Positions 17,740 through 26,098 of a stretch of 55,352 nt of DNA are shown piece by piece (within the stretch, counting starts at the first letter, position 1; each line of letters opens with the position of its first letter). The position numbers and the translations under genes are program-made. The stretch is taken from assembly GCA_019187405.1 (NCBI GenBank), contig JABAQZ010000028.1:1-55352 (forward strand). The letters run 5' to 3'. This stretch comes from Ignavibacteria bacterium. Its GTDB lineage: Bacteria; Bacteroidota; Ignavibacteria; Tepidaquicellales; Tepidaquicellaceae. The notes under the pieces are model-generated. The model was given only the letters and a program-made list of their open reading frames with translations, was not told the DNA's origin and made no database searches.

Positions 17740-18696
17740 ATGAAACCAGTAGTAATATCAACATGGAAACACGGACTCGAAGCAAATGAAGCCGCTTTCA
17801 AGATTTTAAAAAACGGAGGAAACTCTCTCGATGCTGTGGAGATGGGAGTAAAAGTAGCCGAAGATGATCCGAAAGTTCTTTCAGTAGGTTACGGAGGACT
17901 TCCCGACGAAAGAGGAGTGGTATCTCTCGATGCAGCAATAATGGACTGGAGAGCAAGAATCGGCTCGGTAATTTTTGTCGAAAATATCCATAACCCTATA
18001 TGCCTTGCAAGAAAAGTCCTTGAAGATACCGAACATACAATCCTTGCCGCAGACGGAGCTTATGACTTTGCATTAAAAAAGGGATTCAAACCTGAAAATC
18101 TTCTGACTGAAGAATCAATCAGAAGATTTAGAGAATGGAAAGCTTCAGGTTCACGAAAAGCAATGGAGATTCATACTGATGATTTTCTGAAAAAAGAAAA
18201 ACTATCCGAAATCAATAAAGACGGTAATCACGATACGATAGGAATGGTGGCAATAGATTCCGATGGTCATGTTTCAGCCGCATGCACTACAAGCGGTATG
18301 GCATGGAAACTTCATGGTAGAGTCGGCGACAGTCCGATTATCGGTTCGGGACTTTATGTTGACGGTGAAGTAGGAGGCGCAGCTTCCACAGGAAGAGGAG
18401 AGGAATGTATCAGAGCTTGCGGCAGCTTTCTTATAGTAGAATTAATGAGAAATGGGAAATCCCCGTTGGAAGCCTGTAAACTGGCTTGCGAAAGAGTATA
18501 TAAACTGAATCTTCTGTCGGATATTAATCGGGATCATATTTATCAGGTTGGTTTCATTGCATTAAATGTTAAAGGAGAAACGGGAGCTTATAGCGTAAGA
18601 GAAGGGTTTCAGTATGCATTGTTTAAAGATGATGTAAATAAACTTTATGACAGTGAGTTTTATTTAAATGAAAAATTCATAATAGAAGATTTATAA
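17740..18696 (+). CDS. N4-(beta-N-acetylglucosaminyl)-L-asparaginase / isoaspartyl peptidase family (Ntn hydrolase)
   Basis: Member of the asparaginase 2 family, which self-cleaves to free an N-terminal Thr nucleophile. The cleavage site is GNHDTIGMVA, giving Thr166 counted from ATG 17740. The downstream TSGMAWKLHGRVGDSPIIGSG is the glycosylasparaginase signature, with Arg and Asp of the substrate pocket, and GGAASTGRGEE completes it. This set fits aspartylglucosaminidase better than plain isoaspartyl peptidase. In bacteria such enzymes trim glycopeptides or damaged Asn/Asp peptides. There is no signal peptide. I prefer ATG 17740 to the in-frame TTG 17731. It lies 11 bp before the next gene. 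Confidence 0.9.
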   Translation: MKPVVISTWKHGLEANEAAFKILKNGGNSLDAVEMGVKVAEDDPKVLSVGYGGLPDERGVVSLDAAIMDWRARIGSVIFVENIHNPICLARKVLEDTEHTILAADGAYDFALKKGFKPENLLTEESIRRFREWKASGSRKAMEIHTDDFLKKEKLSEINKDGNHDTIGMVAIDSDGHVSAACTTSGMAWKLHGRVGDSPIIGSGLYVDGEVGGAASTGRGEECIRACGSFLIVELMRNGKSPLEACKLACERVYKLNLLSDINRDHIYQVGFIALNVKGETGAYSVREGFQYALFKDDVNKLYDSEFYLNEKFIIEDL

Positions 18697-18707
18697 TTTT
18701 TTTTTCA

Positions 18708-20534
18708 ATGGATAAGCTTATCGTTATTAAAAATGGACTGGTTGTAACTCTTGACAGAAATAAAAGCGCCGGATTTTTTAATATTGTTATACGAAACGGA
18801 AAGATTTCACTCGTTGACAAAGATAAAAAATTCAGCGAGAAGGAATTTTTAATTAAATATCCGGATGCCGAAATTATTGATGCACAGGATAAATTGGTGT
18901 TTCCGGGTTTCTTTAACTCTAGACTTGTCTCCTCATATTCATTCAATAAAGTTTTTTTTAAAAAATGCAGTTATGAGAATATTAACTCATGGGTATCTTT
19001 AAAATCTATCGACAGATTTTTATCTTCAAATGAAAATTCGGATTTTGTTTATGATCTGCTTAATATAAGTTATGCCGTTTCTTTACTCAACGGCGAATTA
19101 TTCATTTCTGAAAACAGCAAATCTTTTCCTGAAGAATTTATAAACAAAAACTTTGCTGATCGTAACTGGATAAAGCAGTACTTTAATCTTGTTTTTTTTG
19201 ATTATACTTTAATTCCGGAAAATATCCCCGATGAGAAGTTTATTTCAGTTGGTTTTAAAACAGATGATGAAATAAACAATTATTCTCTTTCTTCAATGAA
19301 AAAAGCGGCCGGAGATAAAAGCATGAAGCTGTTCATTGAAGCTTCGCTTTCAAGTAAAACATTTGAAGCCGTAAAAAAGGATTTCGGGAAAAGATTTATT
19401 AACGTACTTGCAGACATGGAAATGATTTCATCAAATTCCGTAATTGTAAATCCTGTTATATTAAATTCTTCGGAAATAGAATTCCTCAAAAAGAAAAATG
19501 CTTATGTACTGATTTGTCCTTCGGATTATCTGAATCTCTCTGATAAAAAACCTGACCTTGATGAATTATTAATGTCCGGTATTAAAATTATGATAGGAAC
19601 CGGCTTAACAGGGAATAATATTTTAGCCGAACTTAAAACTCTTTCCCTCATGCTTGGCAAAGGAATTATGAAATTTGAAAGTCTTATAAAGACAGCTATT
19701 CTTTACCCATCATTTTTTTTCGGCGTTTCAAATTTAACCGGAAGCATTGAACGAAATAAATCAGCGGACTTTGTTTTATTCAATCTCGATGACCTGAGAA
19801 ACCGCCTTACTATGCCGGAACTTAATCAAGAACTTCTCTGCGAGTTTATGATTAATAATCTTTCCGTAAATGATATTTCAGACGTGTTCATTAAAGGTGA
19901 AAAAGCAGTATGTGAAAATAAAATAGTCAATGTATCTGATACAGTTAATCCAAACAGATTGACGGAAATCGCAAACAGGATTTACAAAGAAGGAAAATAT
20001 TTTGAATTTAAAGAAAAGTATTTGATGAGAAGCAGGGTTGACAGCATTAATTTAGAAAATAAAGAACTAGAAGATGTAAAACCCGAAATATTTGTTGATT
20101 ATACGGACACTACCGAGATTTATCTTGGCGAAGGCGAGTTTACCATAAAAGGTAAAAAGGAAGAAGATTTTGAAAAAGAAAGAAAAGAGGTTAAAACAGG
20201 CGATGTAATGCCAAAAGAAATTTCATCACTGGAAGATGATTTAAACCTGCTTGAAGATCTTGAAGAGGAACAGGATGCTCTTACCGAATTCCAGACTTCA
20301 AAGGAATCCGATCCTGCCGGTAAGATCAGCAAAGAGTTAAAAGAAAAATCTCTCAAAATAAAAATTGATTCCGGAAAAACTGAGGAAATCTCCGAACATA
20401 CTGATTCGGTTCTTACTGAAAAAACCCATGGAGAAAAAACTCAGGAAGAATCCGAAAAAGAAAAAACAGTATTCAAAAAATCAAAACTTCAGTTTGGATT
20501 TGGCGATGAAGGAAAAAAGAAACCGGATTTATGA
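18708..20534 (+). CDS. Amidohydrolase-family homologue lacking the metal ligands, with acidic tail
   Basis: The start (VIKNGLVVTLDRN...IVIRNGKISLV), then IIDAQDKLVFPGFFN, and a late GSIERNKSADFVLFNLDD match the framing beta-sandwich of metal-dependent amidohydrolases such as chlorohydrolase/TrzA types. Where active enzymes read PGxxNxHxH this protein has PGFFNSRLVSS (66-76), so both first ligands are gone. The usual TDG strand reads IGTGLTGNN, so the late Asp ligand is missing as well. This points to a non-catalytic scaffold or binding role. From about residue 440 a charged, probably disordered tail rich in E, K, D and S follows. The Nudix gene begins within its stop codon (ATGA), showing tight co-expression. 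Confidence 0.75.
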   Translation: MDKLIVIKNGLVVTLDRNKSAGFFNIVIRNGKISLVDKDKKFSEKEFLIKYPDAEIIDAQDKLVFPGFFNSRLVSSYSFNKVFFKKCSYENINSWVSLKSIDRFLSSNENSDFVYDLLNISYAVSLLNGELFISENSKSFPEEFINKNFADRNWIKQYFNLVFFDYTLIPENIPDEKFISVGFKTDDEINNYSLSSMKKAAGDKSMKLFIEASLSSKTFEAVKKDFGKRFINVLADMEMISSNSVIVNPVILNSSEIEFLKKKNAYVLICPSDYLNLSDKKPDLDELLMSGIKIMIGTGLTGNNILAELKTLSLMLGKGIMKFESLIKTAILYPSFFFGVSNLTGSIERNKSADFVLFNLDDLRNRLTMPELNQELLCEFMINNLSVNDISDVFIKGEKAVCENKIVNVSDTVNPNRLTEIANRIYKEGKYFEFKEKYLMRSRVDSINLENKELEDVKPEIFVDYTDTTEIYLGEGEFTIKGKKEEDFEKERKEVKTGDVMPKEISSLEDDLNLLEDLEEEQDALTEFQTSKESDPAGKISKELKEKSLKIKIDSGKTEEISEHTDSVLTEKTHGEKTQEESEKEKTVFKKSKLQFGFGDEGKKKPDL

Positions 20535-21001
20535 AATTAGCTACACTGCTTTATATAAAAAATCAGAAAGGTGAATATCTTCTTCAAAAAAGATTAAAAA
20601 ATCCGAACAAGGATCTATATTCGCCTCCGGGCGGAAAGCTCGATTTACCTTCTGCCGAATCTCCGGATGCTTGTGCTGTAAGAGAAGCATTTGAGGAATG
20701 CAGGCTTGTAACAAAAAATGAGGACTGGAAGCTGATTGGAATTTTAACTGAAAAGAATTTTCCGGGAACAGGCAGTATTATGATCTTTTTAATGAAATAT
20801 GCGAAACTCCATAACGAACTTCCTTTGCCATGTGCGGAAGGAACTCATTATTTCATTCATCCTGATAATTTTCACAATTATGAGTTGCCGCATACCGACA
20901 GAAAATTTATCTGGGATAAAGTACTAAGTTATGATAATGAAGTATTTTTTTTAAATCTTGATTGCACTTATTATCCCGATGTTAAAGAAATAAAAAAATG
21001 A
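20531..21001 (+). CDS. Nudix hydrolase
   Basis: Hydrolyses a nucleoside diphosphate linked to another group; the substrate is unknown. The Nudix box spans residues 34-60: GGKLDLPSAE, then seven residues and REAFEECRL. The core REUxEE is intact, but there are seven rather than five residues between the Gly and the first Glu. At 156 residues it is a single domain. It resembles MutT/MTH1-like enzymes that remove oxidised nucleotides, but this is not certain. Its ATG overlaps the stop of the preceding amidohydrolase homologue by four bases (ATGA), so translation is coupled. Confidence 0.88.
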   Translation: MKLATLLYIKNQKGEYLLQKRLKNPNKDLYSPPGGKLDLPSAESPDACAVREAFEECRLVTKNEDWKLIGILTEKNFPGTGSIMIFLMKYAKLHNELPLPCAEGTHYFIHPDNFHNYELPHTDRKFIWDKVLSYDNEVFFLNLDCTYYPDVKEIKK

Positions 21002-21059
21002 AATCTTTTTTTGTATTCTGAAGTTAATATTGGCTCAGAGTAAAACTTAAATATTTAAT

Positions 21060-21905
21060 TTGAACAAATCCATTACCGGTAAAACTGCTCTGCCCGATAC
21101 TCAAAATCAGGCGGACATGCGCAACATACCAATTGATAAAGTCGGAGTAAAAGGCTTGAAGTATCCCATTGCCGTTAAAGACAAAGATAATGAAATACAA
21201 CACACTATTGCTTCTGTTTCAATGACGGTGGACCTTCCTCAGGAATTTAAAGGAACGCACATGAGTAGGTTTGTAGAAATACTTCAGTGCGAAAACAGAG
21301 AAATGCATGTGGATACCATAGACTCCATTCTAGATGAAATGCTCGATCGTCTTCATGCAAAAGTTTCCCATATAGAAATTGAATTTCCTTATTTCAAAGA
21401 TAAAAAAGCTCCCGTAAGTCAAAAGCATTCTTTGCTTGATTATAAGGCTAAATTTCACGCAATGAAAAATAAAAAGAAGAAGGATTTCATACTCACCGTG
21501 AAAGTTCCGGTTACAACCCTTTGCCCTTGTTCAAAAAATATTTCAAAATACGGAGCTCATAATCAGCGCGGTGAAGTTACCGTGTCAGTCAGATTCAGAG
21601 ATACTGTCTGGATTGAAGATATTATCGAAATCGTCGAATCGAGCGCAAGTTCAGAACTGTATGCACTTCTTAAGCGTGAAGACGAAAAGCAAGTAACCGA
21701 AAGAGCTTATGATAATCCTGTTTTTGTCGAAGACCTTGTCCGAAATGTTGTCGTAAAATTAAAGCTTAATAAAAACATAACATGGTACAGTGTAGAAGCT
21801 GAAAATTTTGAAAGCATTCATAATCACAATGCTTATGCTCATATAGAATCACCGGTTGTCGTTTCAAACGGTAATGATGATGAATTTATGATCAGCAGAT
21901 ACTAA
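21060..21905 (+). CDS. folE2: GTP cyclohydrolase FolE2 (type IB)
   Basis: Makes dihydroneopterin triphosphate from GTP, the entry to folate and to queuosine precursors. The type IB signature is clear: D.Q...DMRNIPIDKVG, VSMTVDLPQEFKGTHMSRF, VPVTTLCPCSKNIS with the metal-binding Cys, and AHNQRGEV. The 281-residue length fits. The start is TTG 21060 without a Shine-Dalgarno site. In several bacteria folE2 is zinc-repressed and replaces zinc-dependent FolE; I see no convincing Zur site here. QueA is encoded about 5 kb upstream, and the two pathways share the GTP-derived precursor. Confidence 0.94.
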   Translation: MNKSITGKTALPDTQNQADMRNIPIDKVGVKGLKYPIAVKDKDNEIQHTIASVSMTVDLPQEFKGTHMSRFVEILQCENREMHVDTIDSILDEMLDRLHAKVSHIEIEFPYFKDKKAPVSQKHSLLDYKAKFHAMKNKKKKDFILTVKVPVTTLCPCSKNISKYGAHNQRGEVTVSVRFRDTVWIEDIIEIVESSASSELYALLKREDEKQVTERAYDNPVFVEDLVRNVVVKLKLNKNITWYSVEAENFESIHNHNAYAHIESPVVVSNGNDDEFMISRY

Positions 21906-21995
21906 AATTACCGGATAAAAAAACTGTCAACTTTAATACTATTTCTGGCTGGTTTTTAGTTGAGTTTACAAGACCTTTTTGATTAGGTTTTGTCT

Positions 21996-22025
21996 TTGTA
22001 TAAAAAACCAATTTAATTATATTTT
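21996..22025 (+). promoter_or_regulatory. Bacteroidota-type promoter for the DsbD-alpha-like gene
   Basis: TTG (21996-21998), 19 bases, then TATATTTT (22018-22025), one base off the Bacteroidota consensus TAnnTTTG. A real Shine-Dalgarno site, AAAGGAG (22041-22047), follows ahead of the TTG start at 22054. This is one of the few strong ribosome-binding sites in the window. Confidence 0.45.
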
Positions 22026-22053
22026 CAAAACACATTATTTAAAGGAGTAAAAA

Positions 22054-22506
22054 TTGTTAAAAAATCGCTTTTCCGTAAAATTTTCAATAATTTTACTTTT
22101 AGTTTTATTTCTCTGCAGCATATCCGGTTTAGGTGAAATATATGCTAAAGATGCACCTGGAGTGTCTGCTTCTGTAAATAAAAAATCATTTAGTCCCGGT
22201 GAATCGGGTGTTATAACCATAAGTTTTAAAACCGGTTCAAAGGTTAAAATTCCTAAAGATCCCGGAGTAACTATTGAAATCACTTCCGGAAATATTCAGG
22301 GAAATGGTGTGCAGGATTACAGCGGCGGAGACGGTGATTATATTGATGGTTCAAAAGTAAGATATAATTTTACCGTTCCTTCAGATGCAGCGCCTGGAAG
22401 CTCTCTTACTGTTTCAGGAACTGTTGGATATGGTTATTGCACAGTTTCCGATGGCGTTTGCAAGCTTGCAAATAAACAATTTTCGGTAAAGATAAGGATT
22501 AAGTAA
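22054..22506 (+). CDS. Exported DsbD N-terminal (alpha) domain-like protein
   Basis: A 150-residue secreted protein. Residues 1-31 form a signal peptide (SIILLLVLFLCSISG, cut near IYAKDA). The rest is a single Ig-like domain beginning PGVSASVNKKSFSPGESGVI. Near the C-terminus GYCTVSDGVCKLANKQFSV has the two-cysteine layout of the DsbD alpha domain (C-x6-C), which passes electrons from the membrane domain to periplasmic partners. The membrane and thioredoxin parts of DsbD are absent. It could be a periplasmic thiol carrier or simply an Ig-like domain with a structural disulfide. It has the best Shine-Dalgarno site here (AAAGGAG, 7 bases before TTG). Confidence 0.7.
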   Translation: MLKNRFSVKFSIILLLVLFLCSISGLGEIYAKDAPGVSASVNKKSFSPGESGVITISFKTGSKVKIPKDPGVTIEITSGNIQGNGVQDYSGGDGDYIDGSKVRYNFTVPSDAAPGSSLTVSGTVGYGYCTVSDGVCKLANKQFSVKIRIK

Positions 22507-22524
22507 ATATCTTATTCCTGCTTA

Positions 22525-23253
22525 ATGAATGATTCCTTTTATTTTATTTCAGATATACATCTGGGACTTGAATCTGCTGAAAAGGAAAAATTCAAAGAAA
22601 AAGCTGTTGTAAATTTTTTTGATAGTGTTAAGGAAAAAGCAGAAGAGATCTTTATTGTCGGAGATCTTTTTGATTGCTGGATTGAATACAGATATGTAGT
22701 TCCGAAAGGATTTTACAGACTGTTTGCAAAAATTTCCGAACTTGTCGAATCCGGAATTAAAATTAATTACCTTGCCGGCAATCATGATTTCTGGAGAGGT
22801 AATTTTTTTAAAGATGAATTCGGAATAGAAATATGTCATAACGAAATTATCAGGGAAATTAACGGTAAAAAGTTTTTCATACATCACGGTGATGGTTTTG
22901 CATACAATGATTCTGGATACAGATTTATAAAAAAAATTTTAAGAAATAAAACCTGTCAGAAATTGTATTCTTTACTTCATCCTGATATAGGAATACGACT
23001 CGCAAAAAGTACATCCGAAACATCAAGAAGTCATACAAACGAAAAAGATTATTCCGAAAAAGACGGCATGAAGGATTTTGCGGAAAAGAAAATTCGTGAA
23101 GGTTTTGATTATGTCATTATGGGACACAGGCATATTCCTCATGTTCAGAATATAAATAACGGATATTATGTGAATCTTGGGGATTGGATTGATTATTATA
23201 CTTATGGCGTTTTCAGGGAGCAGACTTTTGAGCTGAAGAAATTTTCAGCTTAA
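22525..23253 (+). CDS. lpxH: UDP-2,3-diacylglucosamine diphosphatase-like metallophosphoesterase
   Basis: Calcineurin-like phosphoesterase of the LpxH group, which cleaves UDP-2,3-diacylglucosamine to lipid X in lipid A synthesis. All metal motifs are present: SDIHLG (D10, H12), GDLFD (47-51), GNHD (86-89), IHHGDG and MGHRHIPH. The insert ending in HPDIGIRLAKSTS is typical of LpxH/YbbF proteins in Bacteroidota. Length 242 fits. It starts at ATG 22525, 18 bp after the secreted Ig-like gene. LpxH implies a Gram-negative outer membrane, in line with the T9SS proteins. Confidence 0.88.
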   Translation: MNDSFYFISDIHLGLESAEKEKFKEKAVVNFFDSVKEKAEEIFIVGDLFDCWIEYRYVVPKGFYRLFAKISELVESGIKINYLAGNHDFWRGNFFKDEFGIEICHNEIIREINGKKFFIHHGDGFAYNDSGYRFIKKILRNKTCQKLYSLLHPDIGIRLAKSTSETSRSHTNEKDYSEKDGMKDFAEKKIREGFDYVIMGHRHIPHVQNINNGYYVNLGDWIDYYTYGVFREQTFELKKFSA

Positions 23254-23293
23254 TTATTCTGTTAAAATTATGGTGTTACATATAAAAAATTAA

Positions 23294-25591
23294 TTGAGTA
23301 AAAAAAACAAATACAGCGAAGACGAATTAAGCAAATATTTTTCGGACAAGAAATTCAGGCAAAAGAAGCTTAACAAAAAGAAAAATGAGAGCAAGGTGTT
23401 TAGAACTCTCGTCATCATAACTATTGCCGTAATTGCAACCCTTGCCGGATATCTGATTTATCTTTCGCAAACCCTCCCGTCATTGGCGGAACTTGAAAAT
23501 CCCAAGCTGGAAGAAGCTACTAAAGTTTATTCCTCCGACGGTGAATTAATAGATAAGTTTTTTCTGAAAAACAGAACAAAGGTAACTCTTGACAATATAC
23601 CGCCAGTAATGATTCAAGCGCTTATTGCAACCGAGGATAGAAAATTTTATGATCATTGGGGAGTGGATATTGACAGAATCGCAAAAGCATTTTTTAAAAA
23701 TCTACTGAAGGGAAGCCTTACCAAAGAAGGCGCTTCGACAATTACACAACAGCTTGCGAGAAATTTGTATAAAGACATTGGAAACGAGATTTCTCTCAAC
23801 AGAAAACTCCGTGAAGCCATGACAGCCGTTCAGATAGAAAGGACTTATACAAAAGAAGAAATCCTTGCTTATTATCTCAATACCGTTTATTTCGGCAAAG
23901 GCGCATACGGAGTCGAAGCAGCCGCTCAGACTTATTTTAATAAAAGCTCAAAGGATCTTGACCTCGATGAAAGCGCAATTCTTGTCGGTGTTTTGAAATC
24001 GCCTTCAAATTATGATCCTGTGGATAATCCGGATGCTGCGCTTAAAAGAAGAAACCTTGTACTCGAAGGAATGTATGAATCTGATTTTATCACAAAAGAA
24101 CAGCTTGATCTTACAATGAACGATCCTTTGAAAATCAGTCTAAATAAAAACTACGGAAACTTTAATTCTCCTGCACCACAATTTTCCGAATATGTCAGAC
24201 AAATAATGGAAAAGAAAGCAGAGAAATACGGATTTGATTTATACAGAGACGGATTAAAAGTATATACTACTCTCGATTCCAGATTTCAAAAGCATGCTGT
24301 CGATGCCGTAAAGTCATTGCTTGGTCCATTTCAGAAGTCATTTAATTCTTACTGGAACTGGAACTCAAACAAATCAATTCTTAATGATGCAATAAACAGA
24401 AATATCAGGATGTCCGATCAATATAAGAGCGCAGGTTCTGAAAGCGAAAGAGAAAAGATTTTTAACAAAATGAAAAGCAATAAAGATTTTATTGATTCGG
24501 TAAAAATGCTGACATCACTCGTGCAGGTTGGCATGGTAGTTATGAATCCGAAAACAGGGGAAATTAAGGCAATGATCGGAGCGAACCCTTTTGTGAATTT
24601 CAAATACGGATTAAATCATGCAACACAGATAAAGCGACAGCCTGGTTCTTCATTTAAACCGTTTGTATATGCAACGGCAATCAACAATGGCTACTCGCCG
24701 GGATTTTTAATTTCAAATGATCCAATATCAATAAACATAGGCGGTAATGTCTGGTCGCCAAAAGGCGGCGGAACCGGCGGAAGCGTTACCATGAGAGACG
24801 GAATTGCAAAATCAATTAATGTTGTCGCTGTCAGAACGGCAATGGAAATAGCTCCGATGAATCAGGTTATCGATCTTGCTCACAAAATGGGAATAAAATC
24901 CGATTTACCAAATGTACTTTCACTTGCGCTTGGAGTTGGTGAAGTTACACCTCTTGAAATGACAAATGCATACGGAACTTTTGCAAATGAAGGCATTTGG
25001 GTGGAACCTCTGCCGATAATTAAAATTGAAGACAGAAACGGAACGATCATTGAAGACCTAATTCCGGAAACTAAAGAAATACTCAGCGAAGAGTGCGCAT
25101 ATATTATGAGCGATATGATGGAAGATGTAATAGATTACGGAACTGCTCAGAGTATTCGACAGTATTTTCACAGACCTGCTGCCGGCAAAACAGGCACCAC
25201 GCAAAACTATACCGATGCCTGGTTTGTCGGCTATACTCCGCAATTTGTAGCAGGAGTATGGCTCGGCTTTGATGATGCACGGATTAAATTCGGTGGTTCA
25301 TACGGACAGGGAGGCCGCGCTGCCGCGCCTATCTGGGGAAAATTCATGGATCTTCTATACTCTGATAATGATTTTGATTTTCCTGTTGAGTATTTTCTCA
25401 TGCCGGAAGGCGTCGAAGAAACAAGTGTCTGCACTGTTACCGGATTGAAAAGCAACGGAACATGTCCCGCCACAACTGACATTATCATAAAAAAATTCAA
25501 TCAGAAAAAATGTAATATCTTTCATTATTCAGCTCCGACGGAAACTTCATCTGAAACACAAGAACCTCCTAAAGGAAGCGTGGGATACTGA
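23294..25591 (+). CDS. Class A penicillin-binding protein (PBP1A type)
   Basis: Bifunctional peptidoglycan synthase. A basic cytoplasmic start (1-35) and one membrane anchor (36-58) precede the GT51 glycosyltransferase domain with the catalytic Glu114 in ATEDRKFYDHWGVD and GASTITQQLARN. The transpeptidase domain has the SxxK serine S452 (GSSFKPF), KSINVV, and KTGT at 632-635. A C-terminal tail contains four cysteines and a Pro/Thr-rich end. The 765-residue length is typical of PBP1A. The start is TTG 23294; no ATG lies nearby and no Shine-Dalgarno site is seen. It lies 40 bp after lpxH and may share its transcript. Confidence 0.95.
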   Translation: MSKKNKYSEDELSKYFSDKKFRQKKLNKKKNESKVFRTLVIITIAVIATLAGYLIYLSQTLPSLAELENPKLEEATKVYSSDGELIDKFFLKNRTKVTLDNIPPVMIQALIATEDRKFYDHWGVDIDRIAKAFFKNLLKGSLTKEGASTITQQLARNLYKDIGNEISLNRKLREAMTAVQIERTYTKEEILAYYLNTVYFGKGAYGVEAAAQTYFNKSSKDLDLDESAILVGVLKSPSNYDPVDNPDAALKRRNLVLEGMYESDFITKEQLDLTMNDPLKISLNKNYGNFNSPAPQFSEYVRQIMEKKAEKYGFDLYRDGLKVYTTLDSRFQKHAVDAVKSLLGPFQKSFNSYWNWNSNKSILNDAINRNIRMSDQYKSAGSESEREKIFNKMKSNKDFIDSVKMLTSLVQVGMVVMNPKTGEIKAMIGANPFVNFKYGLNHATQIKRQPGSSFKPFVYATAINNGYSPGFLISNDPISINIGGNVWSPKGGGTGGSVTMRDGIAKSINVVAVRTAMEIAPMNQVIDLAHKMGIKSDLPNVLSLALGVGEVTPLEMTNAYGTFANEGIWVEPLPIIKIEDRNGTIIEDLIPETKEILSEECAYIMSDMMEDVIDYGTAQSIRQYFHRPAAGKTGTTQNYTDAWFVGYTPQFVAGVWLGFDDARIKFGGSYGQGGRAAAPIWGKFMDLLYSDNDFDFPVEYFLMPEGVEETSVCTVTGLKSNGTCPATTDIIIKKFNQKKCNIFHYSAPTETSSETQEPPKGSVGY

Positions 25592-25639
25592 AATATTAAT
25601 TTTAACATAATAATTTAATTTAATCAGAAAGGAAAATAA

Positions 25640-26056
25640 TTGAACCAGCGTACTCTATGCATAATTAAACCCGATGCAGTAAGAAAAAAAATACAGGGTA
25701 GTATCATACAAAAAATTTCAGATGCAGGATTCAGAATCCTTGGCATGAAAATGATTTTTTTATCAGATTCCGATGCGGGAAAATTTTATGAAATCCACAA
25801 GGAAAGACCATTTTACAAAGAATTATGTACATTTATGACTTCCGGACCGGTAGTTGTAATTGCGCTCGAAAAAGAAAATGCAGTTGCCGATTATAGAAAG
25901 CTCATCGGAGCTACTGATCCAGCTGAAGCAGAGGAAGGAACAATAAGAAAACTTTATGCGGATTCCAAATCCGAAAATGCCGTTCACGGCTCGGACTCAG
26001 AGGCAAACGGAATTAAGGAAGTAGCTTTTTTCTTTGCAGAATACGAATTAGTTTAG
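25640..26056 (+). CDS. ndk: Nucleoside diphosphate kinase
   Basis: Transfers the terminal phosphate of ATP to nucleoside diphosphates. At 138 residues it is the usual subunit size. The start [13 protein letters not shown] binds the nucleotide, ERPFY and GPVVV are conserved, and the phosphorylated His is H116 in NAVHGSDS. The start is TTG 25640, preceded by AAAGGA about 7 bases upstream, one of the few visible Shine-Dalgarno sites. It sits between the PBP gene and a T9SS subtilase on the same strand. Confidence 0.96.
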   Translation: MNQRTLCIIKPDAVRKKIQGSIIQKISDAGFRILGMKMIFLSDSDAGKFYEIHKERPFYKELCTFMTSGPVVVIALEKENAVADYRKLIGATDPAEAEEGTIRKLYADSKSENAVHGSDSEANGIKEVAFFFAEYELV

Positions 26057-26098
26057 CAGCAATTTTAAAATTCCAATTATTAATTATCCATATCAAGT

